A stretch of 64,000 nt of DNA from Streptomyces sp. NBC_01296 (GCF_035984415.1 NZ_CP130720.1:2914001-2978000); one strand, 5' to 3'; positions 9,782-19,235 are shown, counted from the stretch's first letter. The notes: generated by a model not told the origin, from the sequence alone. Numbers and translations: made by a program.

Positions 9782-10939
9782 GTGAAGGGCGATTACCAGG
9801 ACCTGGTGGATGAGATCTCGGCGCTTCTCGGCGCCCCGGCGACGCTGGAGAACCGGGACTTCCGCCTCATCGCCTTCGGCGCGCACGACAGCGACGACGA
9901 TCTCGCGATGGACCCGGTGCGCACCCGCTCGATCCTGACCCGCCAGTCGACGGCGGCCGTACGGGCCTGGTTCGAGGGCTTCGGCATCGCGCGGGCCACC
10001 GGGCCGGTGCGCATCCCGGCGGCGCCGGACGCGGGGGTCTTCCGGGGACGGATCTGCCTGCCGGCGCGGTACCGCGGGATCGTGCAGGGCTACGTATGGC
10101 TCCTCGACCAGGAGCCGGGCCCCGGTCCGGACGTCCTGGCGGCGGCCATGGAGGTGGCCGAGCGGATCGGGATCCTGCTCGCCGAGGAGGCGAAGGCGGG
10201 GGCCGACCTGTCCCGGGAGTTCCGGGCGGTGCTCACGGCCGGCCGGGGCGGGCAGCAGGACATGGCGGTGGCCGCGCTCCGGGTGGCGCTGGGTCCGGGG
10301 GCGGACGGGCTGCACGCGGTGGTGTGCGTGACGCCGTGGGCCGGCGAGGCCCCGGCGTCGGTACCGGGCACGGCGGCGGTCTGCACCGTGCCCCGGCCGG
10401 GGCACCAGGCCCTCGCCGTACTGGTCAGGCTCCGCTCGGGGGAGGTGCTCGTACCGGCCGTGGGCGTCGCGACGCGGCTGCTGCCCCACGCCGACACGTC
10501 GGCCGCCCGGCCGCACACGGGCCCCACCGCCGGGATCGCGGAGCCCCGCCGGGAGCTGACCGCGCTGGCCGACGCCTGGTCGGAGGCCTCGGCGGCGGCG
10601 CAGGCGGCCGCGGCCCAGCCGCGGTTCGGCCCGGTGGCCCAGTGGTCGGAGATCGGCCCGTACCGGATGCTGGCGGCGCTCTCGGCCGCCGACCGGGAGG
10701 GCGACCCGGCGACCCGCGTCCTGCTCCAGCCCGCGCACCGGGAACTCGCCCGGACCGCCGAGCTGTTCCTGGACTGCGCGGGCCAGGCGGGCCGCGCGGC
10801 GGCGGCCCTGGGCATCCACCGCCAGACCCTGTACTACCGGCTCGGCCGGGTGGAACAGCTGACCGGCCTCGACCTGGACGAGGGCGAGGACCGCCTGCTG
10901 CTCCACATGGCCCTCAAGGCGGCCCGCCTGCACGGCTGA
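9782..10939 (+). CDS. PucR family regulator, likely controller of proline catabolism
   Basis: The 385-residue protein ends in the PucR-type helix-turn-helix: [20 protein letters not shown] followed by [20 protein letters not shown] (about residues 335-380). The central part is a GGDEF-like/sensory region without the GGDEF motif, and the N-terminus a ligand-sensing region. B. subtilis PutR, which activates proline utilisation, is a PucR-type protein, so divergence from the proline dehydrogenase gene supports the same role here. The GTG at 9782 is favoured by GGGAG about 10 bases upstream; in-frame upstream codons add a short tail of no clear character. Confidence 0.85.
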   Translation: MKGDYQDLVDEISALLGAPATLENRDFRLIAFGAHDSDDDLAMDPVRTRSILTRQSTAAVRAWFEGFGIARATGPVRIPAAPDAGVFRGRICLPARYRGIVQGYVWLLDQEPGPGPDVLAAAMEVAERIGILLAEEAKAGADLSREFRAVLTAGRGGQQDMAVAALRVALGPGADGLHAVVCVTPWAGEAPASVPGTAAVCTVPRPGHQALAVLVRLRSGEVLVPAVGVATRLLPHADTSAARPHTGPTAGIAEPRRELTALADAWSEASAAAQAAAAQPRFGPVAQWSEIGPYRMLAALSAADREGDPATRVLLQPAHRELARTAELFLDCAGQAGRAAAALGIHRQTLYYRLGRVEQLTGLDLDEGEDRLLLHMALKAARLHG

Positions 10940-11004
10940 TCGCAGATCCGCCAGGTCACCGGCGGGGGCCTGCCCACAGCGCGCCGGCGTCGGACGCCGG
11001 GCGC

Positions 11005-14000
11005 TCAACTGCCCGTGTGCGTATGGGCGGCCCACAGTCCGGGGCTGTACGGGTAGCGGGCGCGCATGCGCCTGACGGCGTGGTGCAGGGCATGCGCGCT
11101 GAGTCCGGTGCGGGGCGCGGTGGTGCCGTCGGCGGTGAGGTGGGCGTAGAACTCGGCGGCCAGTTCGGCGGCGGCGCGGTCGTCGACCGACCAGAGGGTG
11201 CCGATGACGTGCTGGTACCCCGCGATCTGGAACGCACCGGTGATGTGGAGCGATTCGTCGGCCAGGCGGGACGGGGAGACACCGGTGTCGCACGCCGACA
11301 GATAGCTCAGCGAGGCGCTGAGCTGCAGGGCGCTGATGTCGGCGATGGTCAGCGGAGCCTCGGCGCGGTCGGTCAGCACGAGGTGGCTGCGCGCCGGGTC
11401 GTCCGGATCGGCGTAGCCGTGGCAGGCGAAGTGGGCCGTGCCGTGGCGGGGCAGCGCCTCCAGCACGCCGGCGCGGGTGGCGTCGGTCAGCACCCGGGCG
11501 TCCGGCACCATCCCGGTGATCGCGCTGATCTCGTCGGCGATCCCCGGCAGCGGCATGTCGGGGACGTCGGGCACGGGCACGATCAGCGTGCCGTCCTCCA
11601 CGGCCGTCGACCGGCGTGCGCGCGCATGGGCCAGCACCCGGACGGTCGTGGTGTACGAGGAGACGACGCGGTCCATCAGCGTGGTGTCGCCGCCCGTCCC
11701 GTCGGCCGTAGTACGGCCGGCGGCGTGGAGCGGGAGGAAGGCGAGGATCCCGACCGGGCACCACCACACGCGCGGCCAGGCTTCGCCGCTTCGAGGAGCG
11801 GCGGTGTGGCCGAGACGTTCCAGCACGGGCTCGGCCACCGCGGTCCACAGCAGTTCCAGGACGGCGAGGACGTCCCGCTGTGCCTTGATGCGGTTCATGG
11901 GGTCGAGCGCGGGGTCGGTGGCCCTCCGCCGGGCGGTGAGCAGCCGGTTGGCCCAGGCGTAGGCGTCGTCATGCGTGAGGCCGGTCAGCGGCACCACCTC
12001 GACGGGTTCCCGGTCTCCGCGGTCCCTCAGGATGAGCGCGTCGCAGCGTGAGCGGCTCGTGGTCACGAAGACGACGGGCCCTTCCTGTGCCTGCCGGGAC
12101 AGGAGGCGGACGGAGGGTGCCTCCAGGAAGTCCTCGCACCCCGGAACCGAGCGGATGCGCGTCAGCAGCCCCTGCCAGGCTTCGTAGGCCTCGCGCCGGT
12201 CCGCGGCCAGGCGCCGCCCGGCATCCGGCACCTGCTCGGCGGCGACGCCTGCCACCGGACGGCGGCCGTACGGGGAGGCCGGCCGGTCCGGGGCCGCGAG
12301 GCGGGCGCGCAGCCGGTCGAGCTCCACCGCCAGGTGAGGGGCGTGTTCATCGAGCCGCGCGCGGTCGTCGCCGGGCACTGCGAGCGCGTCGGCGGCGAGG
12401 ATGCCCCGTACGCGTTCCAGCAGTTCCACGGCCCGGGCCGGCCGGCCGGCGAACAGGGCGGCCGCGGCGGCCTCGCCCGCCAGGTCGGCGACCCGGCCGA
12501 TCTGGTGCTCCCGATCGGCACGGGTGAGGCTTCCCGGCGCGAGGATCCCCACGAGCTCGATCGCCTTCTCCACGGCTCGCAGCCCCTCCGCTGCGTGTTC
12601 GGGCTCCGCGGACAGCCGGGCGAGGCGCCGGTGGGCGTCGATGCGCTGGAACGTCGAGGCGGCCGTGCTCTCGCCCGCCTCGCGGTAGCAGCGGCGCGCC
12701 TCCTCGAGCAGGTCGCCCTGTCCGCCGTGTTCGGACCTGGTCTCGAGGGCGGTCCCCAGGTTGACGAGGTACGCGGCACGTTCCGGGTGGTCGACGGGCG
12801 TGGCCCGCACGGCCTCGCGCGCCGCCTGCGCCGCTTCGTCCAGGATCCGGGGGTCCATCAGTTCCCGGCTCTGCAACAGCCACCCGATCCAGCCGAACGT
12901 GGGGTTCTCGAAGTGGGCCGCCTCCTCGACGGTCACGGTCCCGGGCTCCTTGAACGTGCGCTTCGCCTTCCGGAACGTGGTCACCAAGGTCGCGGCGAGG
13001 TGGTTCAACTGCCCGGCGTACTGGGGCCGGCCCTCGGGGGTGAGGTCCAGTGCCTGCCGCGAGATCCGCAGCGCCTCCAGGAGGGAGTCCATCTGCCGGG
13101 TGCGACCGTGCAGCGAGCCGAGGACGGCCGCAAGGTTCCTCAACCGTCCGGCCCGGGCCGGATGGTCGTCCGGGGTGAGTGCCACGGCCTCGCGCACGGC
13201 CTGGACCGCCTCCTCCAGATCCGCCTGGCGGTCTGTGCGCTCGGACAGGCGGTGGAGGGCGCTCGCCACGTTGTTCAGGTACATCGCGCGTTGCGGATGG
13301 TCCCGGGGAGTGAGTTCCACCGCCTCCCGCTCGGCCCGGACCGCCTCTTCCAGCGGGGCCGTCTCGCCGGTGCGTTCGTGGAGGAGGCCCAGGGCGCCGC
13401 CCAGGGCGGTCAGGGCCTGCGCGCGCTCGGGATGGCCGACCGGGGCGTCCGCCACGGCCTCACGCCCGATCCGTACCGCCTCCTCCAGGACCGTCGGCTG
13501 CGCCGTGCGGACGTACAGCCGCAGCAGTGCGTTCTCCAAGTTGAGGAGGTGCAGGGCGCGTTTGGGGTGACCGGGGGGCATGAGCACGAGACCCTCGCGC
13601 TCGGCCTCGGTCGCCTCGCGCAGGAGGTCCGGCCGTCCGGTCTGCTCGTAGAGCCCGGCCAGTGCGCCACCGAGATTCGTGAGGCGCGCGGCCCGGTGGA
13701 TCTCGTCGTCCGGGACGGCGGCCAGCGCCTCGCGTCCGGTCCGCACCGCCTGCTCCAGCAGTTCCGGTCGGCCGGTCCGCTCGAACAACGTCTGGAGGTC
13801 GATGGTGAGTTCGTCCAGACCGGCGCCGCGCGCGGGATCGTCCGGGGGCGCGGCCGCCGTGGCCTCGCCGAGGACCTGGAGCGCCTCCTCCAGTACGTCC
13901 ACGCGGTCGGTCGCGGCGAACAGGAGCCGAAGGTGGTCGTGGAACAACCGGACGCTCGCGTCACGGCGGCGGTCCTCGCGGGGCATCGCCGCCACCGTCT

Positions 14001-15393
14001 CGCGCATCGTTCGCACCGCCTCCTCCAGTACGTCCACCTCACGGGTGCGCTCGGCCAGGAATCCCAGTACGAGTCCGAGGTGTTCGAGCTGCGCGATGCG
14101 GCGGGGGTGGTCCGGTGGCGTCGCCGCCACGGCCTCGCGTCCGATCACGGCCGCCTCTTCCAGAAGAGCGAGCCGTTTCGATGCGACGTAGAGCTCGAGG
14201 AGCGATGCGCCGAGGTTCGTCACCACGCGGAGCCGGTGGGGCGAGTCGGACGGGGTGGCGGACGCCGCTTCCCGTCCGTACCGGACCGCTTCCTCCAACA
14301 GCTCCGGCCGCTCGGTGCGCCGGTACAGCGCCCTGAGGGAGGTCTCGAGGTTGATCAGGTACCTGAGACGGTCGGGATGCCCCTGGGGCGTGAGGGATGC
14401 TGCTTCACGAACGGCCTCGGCGGCCTCCTCCAGGGCGCCGAGCCGGCCGGTGTGCCGGTACTCGGCTTCGAGGGCGCTGCCGAGCACGTCGAGGAGTCCG
14501 GCGCGGCGCGGATCCTGCGGTGAGGTGCGGGCCACGGCCTCGCGCGCGGCCCGGAGTGCGCCCTCCCCTCCCTGCTGCCCCCTGCGGTCGCTCTGGATGT
14601 CGAGGAGATGGACGAGGCTCGCCAGTTCCGCGGCCTGGCCCGGATGTCCGGGCGGAGTGAGGGCCACGGTCTCCTGGGCGGTCCGTACCGCCTCGTCCAG
14701 CACGGCCGTGTCGTCGGTGCGGTGGTACAGATGCCGCAGGGAGACGGCGAGGTTGCTCAGGTGGTGGCGCCGCCCGGGGTCTTTGGGCGGGCTGAGCGAG
14801 ACCGCCTCGCGGCTTGCCGCCACCGCTTCCCGCAGGTGGTCCGTCTCCCCGGTGTCCTCGAACAGCATTCCGAGGGCGGTGCCCAGGTCGGTCAGCCGGC
14901 CGGCGCGTTCGGGGCGGTCCGGCGGGGTGGCGTCGAGTGCCCTGCGCAGCAGGGCGATCGCCTCGTCCAGCGCCTGCCAGCGCCGGGTGCGCTGGTACGC
15001 ATCGATCAGACCCATCGCCCGTCGCCTGAGTTCGGCCGGGCCCTGCGCGCCCGCCGTGGGCTGCGGCGCGGGCGGGGACTTCGCCAGGTGGCCGGCGAGC
15101 ACGGCGCGTACTTCTTCGGGGACGCGCTCCGGATCTGCCCGGAACACGGGGGTCAGGAACCGGATGACGGGGTCCAGATCGCTCGGGACCCTCGTGTCGC
15201 CCAGGGCCAGGAAGCGTAACCAGTGGTACCAGCCCAGTGCGTGCGCCGTCGTCAGATCGCCCGCCGGGTCGGGTGATTCCAGGAGGGCGGCCGCGGCCCG
15301 GGCGGCAGCGTCGTCGAGTATCAGCGCGGGGTCGGCGGCCGCGCGGGCGACGTGGTCGCGGAGGACTCCGAGCGCTGCTTCACGGTCCGGCAT
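11005..15393 (-). CDS. Large TPR-repeat protein with C-terminal CHAT (caspase-like) protease domain
   Basis: The 1462-residue protein has an N-terminal helical region (about 1-125), then roughly fifteen degenerate TPR-like units of 45-50 residues (about 130-900) built on the pattern LEEAVR-x-REAVA-TP-DHP-RA-xL-LG-xL, a helical linker, and a CHAT domain over about the last 280 residues. The caspase-type dyad is visible as His1325 in HFACHGYAD and Cys1368 in YLSACDTG, so the protease should be active. CHAT proteins are clan CD peptidases used in bacterial conflict and regulated cell-death systems, usually activated through their repeats. Leu59 is encoded by TTA (15217-15219), a bldA-type codon. 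The ATG at 15393 lies close to GGAGGG; an in-frame upstream extension looks non-coding. It is divergent from a coupled gene pair that may belong to the same module. Confidence 0.88.
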   Translation of the reverse strand: MPDREAALGVLRDHVARAAADPALILDDAAARAAAALLESPDPAGDLTTAHALGWYHWLRFLALGDTRVPSDLDPVIRFLTPVFRADPERVPEEVRAVLAGHLAKSPPAPQPTAGAQGPAELRRRAMGLIDAYQRTRRWQALDEAIALLRRALDATPPDRPERAGRLTDLGTALGMLFEDTGETDHLREAVAASREAVSLSPPKDPGRRHHLSNLAVSLRHLYHRTDDTAVLDEAVRTAQETVALTPPGHPGQAAELASLVHLLDIQSDRRGQQGGEGALRAAREAVARTSPQDPRRAGLLDVLGSALEAEYRHTGRLGALEEAAEAVREAASLTPQGHPDRLRYLINLETSLRALYRRTERPELLEEAVRYGREAASATPSDSPHRLRVVTNLGASLLELYVASKRLALLEEAAVIGREAVAATPPDHPRRIAQLEHLGLVLGFLAERTREVDVLEEAVRTMRETVAAMPREDRRRDASVRLFHDHLRLLFAATDRVDVLEEALQVLGEATAAAPPDDPARGAGLDELTIDLQTLFERTGRPELLEQAVRTGREALAAVPDDEIHRAARLTNLGGALAGLYEQTGRPDLLREATEAEREGLVLMPPGHPKRALHLLNLENALLRLYVRTAQPTVLEEAVRIGREAVADAPVGHPERAQALTALGGALGLLHERTGETAPLEEAVRAEREAVELTPRDHPQRAMYLNNVASALHRLSERTDRQADLEEAVQAVREAVALTPDDHPARAGRLRNLAAVLGSLHGRTRQMDSLLEALRISRQALDLTPEGRPQYAGQLNHLAATLVTTFRKAKRTFKEPGTVTVEEAAHFENPTFGWIGWLLQSRELMDPRILDEAAQAAREAVRATPVDHPERAAYLVNLGTALETRSEHGGQGDLLEEARRCYREAGESTAASTFQRIDAHRRLARLSAEPEHAAEGLRAVEKAIELVGILAPGSLTRADREHQIGRVADLAGEAAAAALFAGRPARAVELLERVRGILAADALAVPGDDRARLDEHAPHLAVELDRLRARLAAPDRPASPYGRRPVAGVAAEQVPDAGRRLAADRREAYEAWQGLLTRIRSVPGCEDFLEAPSVRLLSRQAQEGPVVFVTTSRSRCDALILRDRGDREPVEVVPLTGLTHDDAYAWANRLLTARRRATDPALDPMNRIKAQRDVLAVLELLWTAVAEPVLERLGHTAAPRSGEAWPRVWWCPVGILAFLPLHAAGRTTADGTGGDTTLMDRVVSSYTTTVRVLAHARARRSTAVEDGTLIVPVPDVPDMPLPGIADEISAITGMVPDARVLTDATRAGVLEALPRHGTAHFACHGYADPDDPARSHLVLTDRAEAPLTIADISALQLSASLSYLSACDTGVSPSRLADESLHITGAFQIAGYQHVIGTLWSVDDRAAAELAAEFYAHLTADGTTAPRTGLSAHALHHAVRRMRARYPYSPGLWAAHTHTGS

Positions 15394-15582
15394 GACCCTC
15401 CACGCCTGCTTGCACGCCTGCCTCCAAGTACGCGTCCCGGTCGCCGACTTGTGGATCGTACCCACGCCCCGCGGGGTGCGACGTACGCTTTTCCGGACGA
15501 CGATGGCGCATTCGGCGGGGCGGTCCCGCCGCATGGGCAGGCGAGCCGCCAGGACGGGGCCGAGCGGGAGGACACCTCGGGT

Positions 15583-16002
15583 ATGGACGCGGCAACCAGG
15601 AGCCGGGTGGGGCTGTTGTGCGACCAGCTCAGCCGCTGGCCGTCCCTGCGGGAGATCATCCGGGAGGGCGGGGCCGGACCCGAGCTCGACGACCTGCTGG
15701 CGCTGCTCGCCGGCCCGGCCGAGCCCGCCCCGCGGCGGATGGCCGAACTGGTCGACGCCGTCGAGCGGTCCTGCGCGCGCCAGGGCCTGGCGGGATGGAC
15801 CAGTCGCGAGGGCGTCCCGCTCCCGGGGGTCCCGACCCTGCCTCCGGGGATGACCGGCACGGCCGGGGTGGCCGGCTGGACCTGCCCCTTCTCCCGGTGC
15901 GACCGCGTGGTCACCCCGGACGAGTCCCCGCGCCCGCCCGAATGCGCGGCCGCCCACGGCCGGGACGCCCGGATGAAGCCCTATCGGCCTGTGACCTCGT
16001 GA
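15583..16002 (+). CDS. Small helical protein with Cys-rich tail, partner of CHAT gene (unknown function)
   Basis: The 139-residue product is not a family I can name. Residues 1-75 look like a compact helical bundle (leucine-rich, ending RRMAELVDAVERSCARQGL), comparable in size to the adaptor or effector-associated domains found beside CHAT effectors. The C-terminal 50 residues hold CPFSRC, then a third Cys and a His in PECAAAHG, which could bind a zinc ion. GGGAGG lies about 9 bases upstream of the ATG. It overlaps the next gene by 4 bases (GTGA) and is divergent from the CHAT gene 189 bases away. A role as adaptor or sensor is inference. Confidence 0.7.
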   Translation: MDAATRSRVGLLCDQLSRWPSLREIIREGGAGPELDDLLALLAGPAEPAPRRMAELVDAVERSCARQGLAGWTSREGVPLPGVPTLPPGMTGTAGVAGWTCPFSRCDRVVTPDESPRPPECAAAHGRDARMKPYRPVTS

Positions 16003-16937
16003 GCACCTTCCTGACCCAGATCGGCACGAAACTCGCCGACCGGTGGCTGGGCGCCGTGCTCCTGCCGGGGCTGCTGTGGATCGCCCTGCTCGCCGCCGGA
16101 CTGCACCTGGGCCAGGGGCGGCCGTTCGCCGCCGGACGGCTGGCGCAGTGGCTGGACCAGCTCGCTTCCCGCCCTGCCGCGCACACCTCCGTCACCGCCG
16201 TGCTCGCCGCGGGCGCCGTCCTGCTGGCGGCGGCCGGCATCGGCCTCCTGGCCGGCGCCCTGGGCGGCCTGGTCGAGCGGGTGTGGGCCCTGCCCGCCGA
16301 CCCGGCCCCGGCGGCCTGGCTGCTCCGACGCCGCCAAGGGGTGTGGGACCAGGCGACGCGCCGTCTGAAGGCCGCGATCCTGCAGGCCGCACAGCCCCCG
16401 CACCCCGGACTCGACCCCGCCCGGGCCGCCGCGCGGGTACGGGCCCTCCAGCGGCGCCGTGACCGGCTCGGCCCCGCCCGGCCCGTGTGTCCGACGCGGA
16501 TCGGCGACCGCTTCGCCCGGACCACCACGCGGGCCGGCGCGGTCAACGGGGTCGACGACTTCGCGCTCGTCTGGCCACGGCTGTGGACCGTGCTGCCCGA
16601 AGAACTGCGCACCGACATCGCCACCGCGCGCAGCGGCTACGCCTCGACGGCGCGTCTGGCGGCCTGGGGCCTGCTCTTCACCCTGCTCGCTGCCGTCTGG
16701 TGGCCGGCCGCCCTGATCGGTCCCGCCGTACTCGCCTGCGCCGTGCCGCGCTCCCGCGCCGCTGCCGACGCACTGGCCGAGCTGATCGAGAGCGCCACCG
16801 ACCTGCACCTCGGGGACTTGGCCGAACGGCTCGGCATCACCTCCCTGTCCACGGCCGGCGGCGCGGGACAGGCGGTCACGGCCCGGCTGCGGGACGCCGT
16901 CGCCGCGCCGCAGGGCCCGGCCGGCACGCTCCCCTGA
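15999..16937 (+). CDS. Membrane protein coupled to the CHAT-associated gene (unknown function)
   Basis: The 312-residue product has hydrophobic segments at about residues 17-36, 66-92 and a double one at 222-256, so about four membrane passes, with a basic cytoplasmic loop of 120 residues between the second and third (RRRQGVWDQATRRLK to RTTTRAGAVNGVDDF). The tail after residue 260 is soluble and Leu/Ala-rich. I recognise no named family. The GTG start overlaps the stop of the upstream gene, so the two are made together. A membrane partner beside a CHAT protease could be its target or anchor; this is inference. Confidence 0.7.
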   Translation: MSTFLTQIGTKLADRWLGAVLLPGLLWIALLAAGLHLGQGRPFAAGRLAQWLDQLASRPAAHTSVTAVLAAGAVLLAAAGIGLLAGALGGLVERVWALPADPAPAAWLLRRRQGVWDQATRRLKAAILQAAQPPHPGLDPARAAARVRALQRRRDRLGPARPVCPTRIGDRFARTTTRAGAVNGVDDFALVWPRLWTVLPEELRTDIATARSGYASTARLAAWGLLFTLLAAVWWPAALIGPAVLACAVPRSRAAADALAELIESATDLHLGDLAERLGITSLSTAGGAGQAVTARLRDAVAAPQGPAGTLP

Positions 16938-16979
16938 GGGAATCCCGACCGGCCGGAGCCCCGATGGCCCGGCGGCGGC

Positions 16980-17570
16980 TCAGGCCGGGTCGCCGCCCTT
17001 GGCCTTCGTGATCATCTCCGCGGTGCGCCGCATGCCCTCCGTCAACTCCTCCGCGGTGACCGCGCCTTCCGGGTTGAACAGCCACTGCGCCATCACCCCG
17101 GTCAGCAGGGCCTCGTACAGTCCGCCGAGCGTCCGCTCGTCCCGCTCGTCGAGGTCCTTCTCGGGGACGCCGGTCAGCATGGCGATGAGCCCCCGGCGGC
17201 CCTCGCCCTGCGAAGCCGCCAGCATCGCCCGCAGCTCCGGCATCCGGTCACGGCTGAGCGCGACCTCCATGCTGGCCGCCCACATCGGGGCCGACTCCTC
17301 CTGACGGCCGATCACGCCGTCCCATACGGAGCGGAAGCGTTCCAGCGAGCCCCCCTCGCCGGTGACCTCCGGCGAGAAGGAGTCGCCCCACTCCTGCGCG
17401 AGTTCGACGTAGGCCTGCGTCAGCAGGGCGTCCTTCGAGCCGTAGTGGTAGCCGATCGACGCGAGGTTCGCCCCGGAGGCATTGACGATGTCGCGCGCGG
17501 TCGTCCGCACGAAACCCTTCTCGACCAGGCACTTCTTGGCGCCTTCGAGCAGATCTTCACGGTGTCCCAT
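16980..17570 (-). CDS. TetR family repressor of the adjacent exporter
   Basis: The 196-residue protein has the TetR N-terminal helix-turn-helix (about residues 5-50) with TTARDIVNASGANLASIGYHYGSKDAL, given here only by its ends TTARDIV and YHYGSKDAL, and an all-helical ligand-binding C-terminal domain. It is divergent from an MFS drug exporter; two copies of an inverted repeat lie in the 89-base gap. The expected role is repression of both genes, relieved by an exported compound. Confidence 0.9.
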   Translation of the reverse strand: MGHREDLLEGAKKCLVEKGFVRTTARDIVNASGANLASIGYHYGSKDALLTQAYVELAQEWGDSFSPEVTGEGGSLERFRSVWDGVIGRQEESAPMWAASMEVALSRDRMPELRAMLAASQGEGRRGLIAMLTGVPEKDLDERDERTLGGLYEALLTGVMAQWLFNPEGAVTAEELTEGMRRTAEMITKAKGGDPA

Positions 17571-17600
17571 GCCCTCACCGTATCAAGACAACCGTCATAG

Positions 17601-17647
17601 ACAAGCGTTCCATACGCTCGTACTAGACAAGCGTTTATGACGCTTGT
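17601..17647. promoter_or_regulatory. Twin TetR operators
   Basis: ACAAGCGT-TTATG-ACGCTTGT (17627-17647) is a perfect 8-base inverted repeat with a 5-base spacer. A second copy, ACAAGCGT-TCCAT-ACGCTCGT (17601-17621), differs at one position. Equal spacing and sequence show that they are two sites for one dimeric protein, almost certainly the adjacent TetR regulator. Confidence 0.8.
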
Positions 17648-17652
17648 ACATT
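17624..17652 (+). promoter_or_regulatory. Predicted promoter for the MFS exporter, probably leaderless
   Basis: TAGACA (17624-17629), 17 bases, then TACATT (17647-17652) form a good housekeeping promoter. Seven bases later comes the ATG at 17660, and there is no ribosome binding site, so the transcript probably starts at the start codon. The perfect operator fills the spacer, so repressor binding would block polymerase directly. Confidence 0.55.
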
Positions 17653-17659
17653 GCTGCTC

Positions 17660-19198
17660 ATGACGAACTCCGCAGCACGTCTCGCCGGCCGCCGGGAATG
17701 GACCGCCTTCACCGTTCTCCTGCTGCCCCTGCTCCTGGTCTCCATGGACGTCTCCGTCCTCTACTTCGCCATCCCGGCCATCACCCAGGAGCTCGACCCG
17801 AGCGCCACCCAGCAGCTGTGGATCTTCGACAGCTACGCCTTCGCCCTCGCGGGGCTGCTCATCACCATGGGTTCGCTCGGCGACCGGATCGGCCGCCGCA
17901 AGCTGCTGCTGATGGGAGCGACCGCATTCGGGCTCGCCTCCGTCGGCGCCGCCTACGCCACCAGCGCCGAGATGCTGATCGCGGCCCGCGTCCTGCTCGG
18001 CATCGGCGGCGCGACCCTGATGCCCTCCACGCTGGCGCTCGTACGCAACCTGTTCCAGGACGCCAGGCAGCGCGGCCAGGCCATCGCGATCTGGTCCGGG
18101 GCCATGACCGGCGGGATCGCCCTCGGCTCGGTCCTGAGCGGCCTGATGCTGAACCACTTCTGGTGGGGTTCGGTCTTCCTGATCAACGTGCCCGCGATGC
18201 TGCTCCTGCTGGTCCTCGTCCCGGTGCTGGTCCCCGAGTTCAAGGACCCGGCCCCCGGCCGCTTCGACCTGCTGAGCGTCCCGCTGTCGACGGCCGCCGT
18301 GCTCCCGGTCGTGTACGGCCTCAAGGAGATCGCCGCCGAGGGCCTCGAACCGCTCTACGCGCTCTCCGTGGCCGTGGGCCTGGCCTTCGGGTTCGTCTTC
18401 GTCCGCCGCCAGCGCAGCCGTGACGACGCCATGGTCGCCCGGGCCCTGTTCCGGGGCCGCGGATTCGGCGCGGGGATCGCCCTCAACACCATCGCCGCCT
18501 TCGCCATGATGGGCTCGGCCTACTTCACCACCCAGTACCTGCAGTCGGTGCTCGGCATGGGCACGCTGGAAGCCGCCCTGTGGAGCCTCGCCCCCTCGCT
18601 CCTCATCGGCGCCGCCGCCCCGGTCGGCGCCGCCCTGGCCCAGAAGACCGACCGGGCGTACGTCATCGCCGGCGGCTTCGTCCTCGCCGCCGGCGGGTTC
18701 GCCCTCATCGGCCTCGTCGGCAGCGACTCGCTGTGGCTGCTGCTGACCGGCGCCGGCGTGCTGGCCTCCGGCCTCGTCACCGTGATGTCCCTGGTCTCCG
18801 ACATGGCCCTCGGCTCGGCCCCTGCCGAGAAGGCCGGTTCCGCCGCCTCCCTGCTGGAGACCGGGTCGGAGTTCGGCGGGGCGCTGGGCATGGCGGTCCT
18901 GGGCAGCCTCGGCACCGCCGTCTACCGCTCCGATCTGCCGAGTGCGGAGCCCGCCGCACGGGAGACCCTGGGCGGCGCCGTCGCCACCGCCCACCAGCTC
19001 GGCGGTGCGGCCGGCGAGCAGGTACTGGCCCTGGCCCGCGAGGCCTTCGTCCACGGCATGCAGTACGCGGCCTGGGGCGGTGCGGCCCTGCTGCTCGCGG
19101 GCGGCGCCCTCGCGGTGGCCCTGACGCGGGGGCTCGGCGCCCCGGCCCCGGCCGCGGCCGCACAGCCCGCCGCACAGGCAGCGCCCCTCGCGGGCTGA
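17660..19198 (+). CDS. MFS drug exporter, DHA2 (14-TMS, QacA/SmvA-like) family
   Basis: The 512-residue protein has fourteen hydrophobic segments, the DHA motif A (GSLGDRIGRRKLLLMGA) in loop 2-3, the acidic motif LLVSMDVSVLYFAIPAI in TM1 and the antiporter motif C-like region GAMTGGIALGSVLSG in TM5. These place it with proton-driven exporters of cationic drugs and dyes such as QacA, SmvA and LfrA. It is controlled by the divergent TetR regulator. The ATG at 17660 is preferred to an in-frame TTG three codons upstream because of the promoter spacing. A strong hairpin follows the gene. Confidence 0.92.
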   Translation: MTNSAARLAGRREWTAFTVLLLPLLLVSMDVSVLYFAIPAITQELDPSATQQLWIFDSYAFALAGLLITMGSLGDRIGRRKLLLMGATAFGLASVGAAYATSAEMLIAARVLLGIGGATLMPSTLALVRNLFQDARQRGQAIAIWSGAMTGGIALGSVLSGLMLNHFWWGSVFLINVPAMLLLLVLVPVLVPEFKDPAPGRFDLLSVPLSTAAVLPVVYGLKEIAAEGLEPLYALSVAVGLAFGFVFVRRQRSRDDAMVARALFRGRGFGAGIALNTIAAFAMMGSAYFTTQYLQSVLGMGTLEAALWSLAPSLLIGAAAPVGAALAQKTDRAYVIAGGFVLAAGGFALIGLVGSDSLWLLLTGAGVLASGLVTVMSLVSDMALGSAPAEKAGSAASLLETGSEFGGALGMAVLGSLGTAVYRSDLPSAEPAARETLGGAVATAHQLGGAAGEQVLALAREAFVHGMQYAAWGGAALLLAGGALAVALTRGLGAPAPAAAAQPAAQAAPLAG

Positions 19199-19235
19199 GC
19201 CCCGTACGGCCGGACGGAGCAGCGGCGGAACACGG

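Noticed and set aside
12334..14523. 729-residue plus-strand open frame opposite the TPR region
   Set aside because: It mirrors the repeats of the CHAT gene; the apparent repeats come from the real protein on the other strand.
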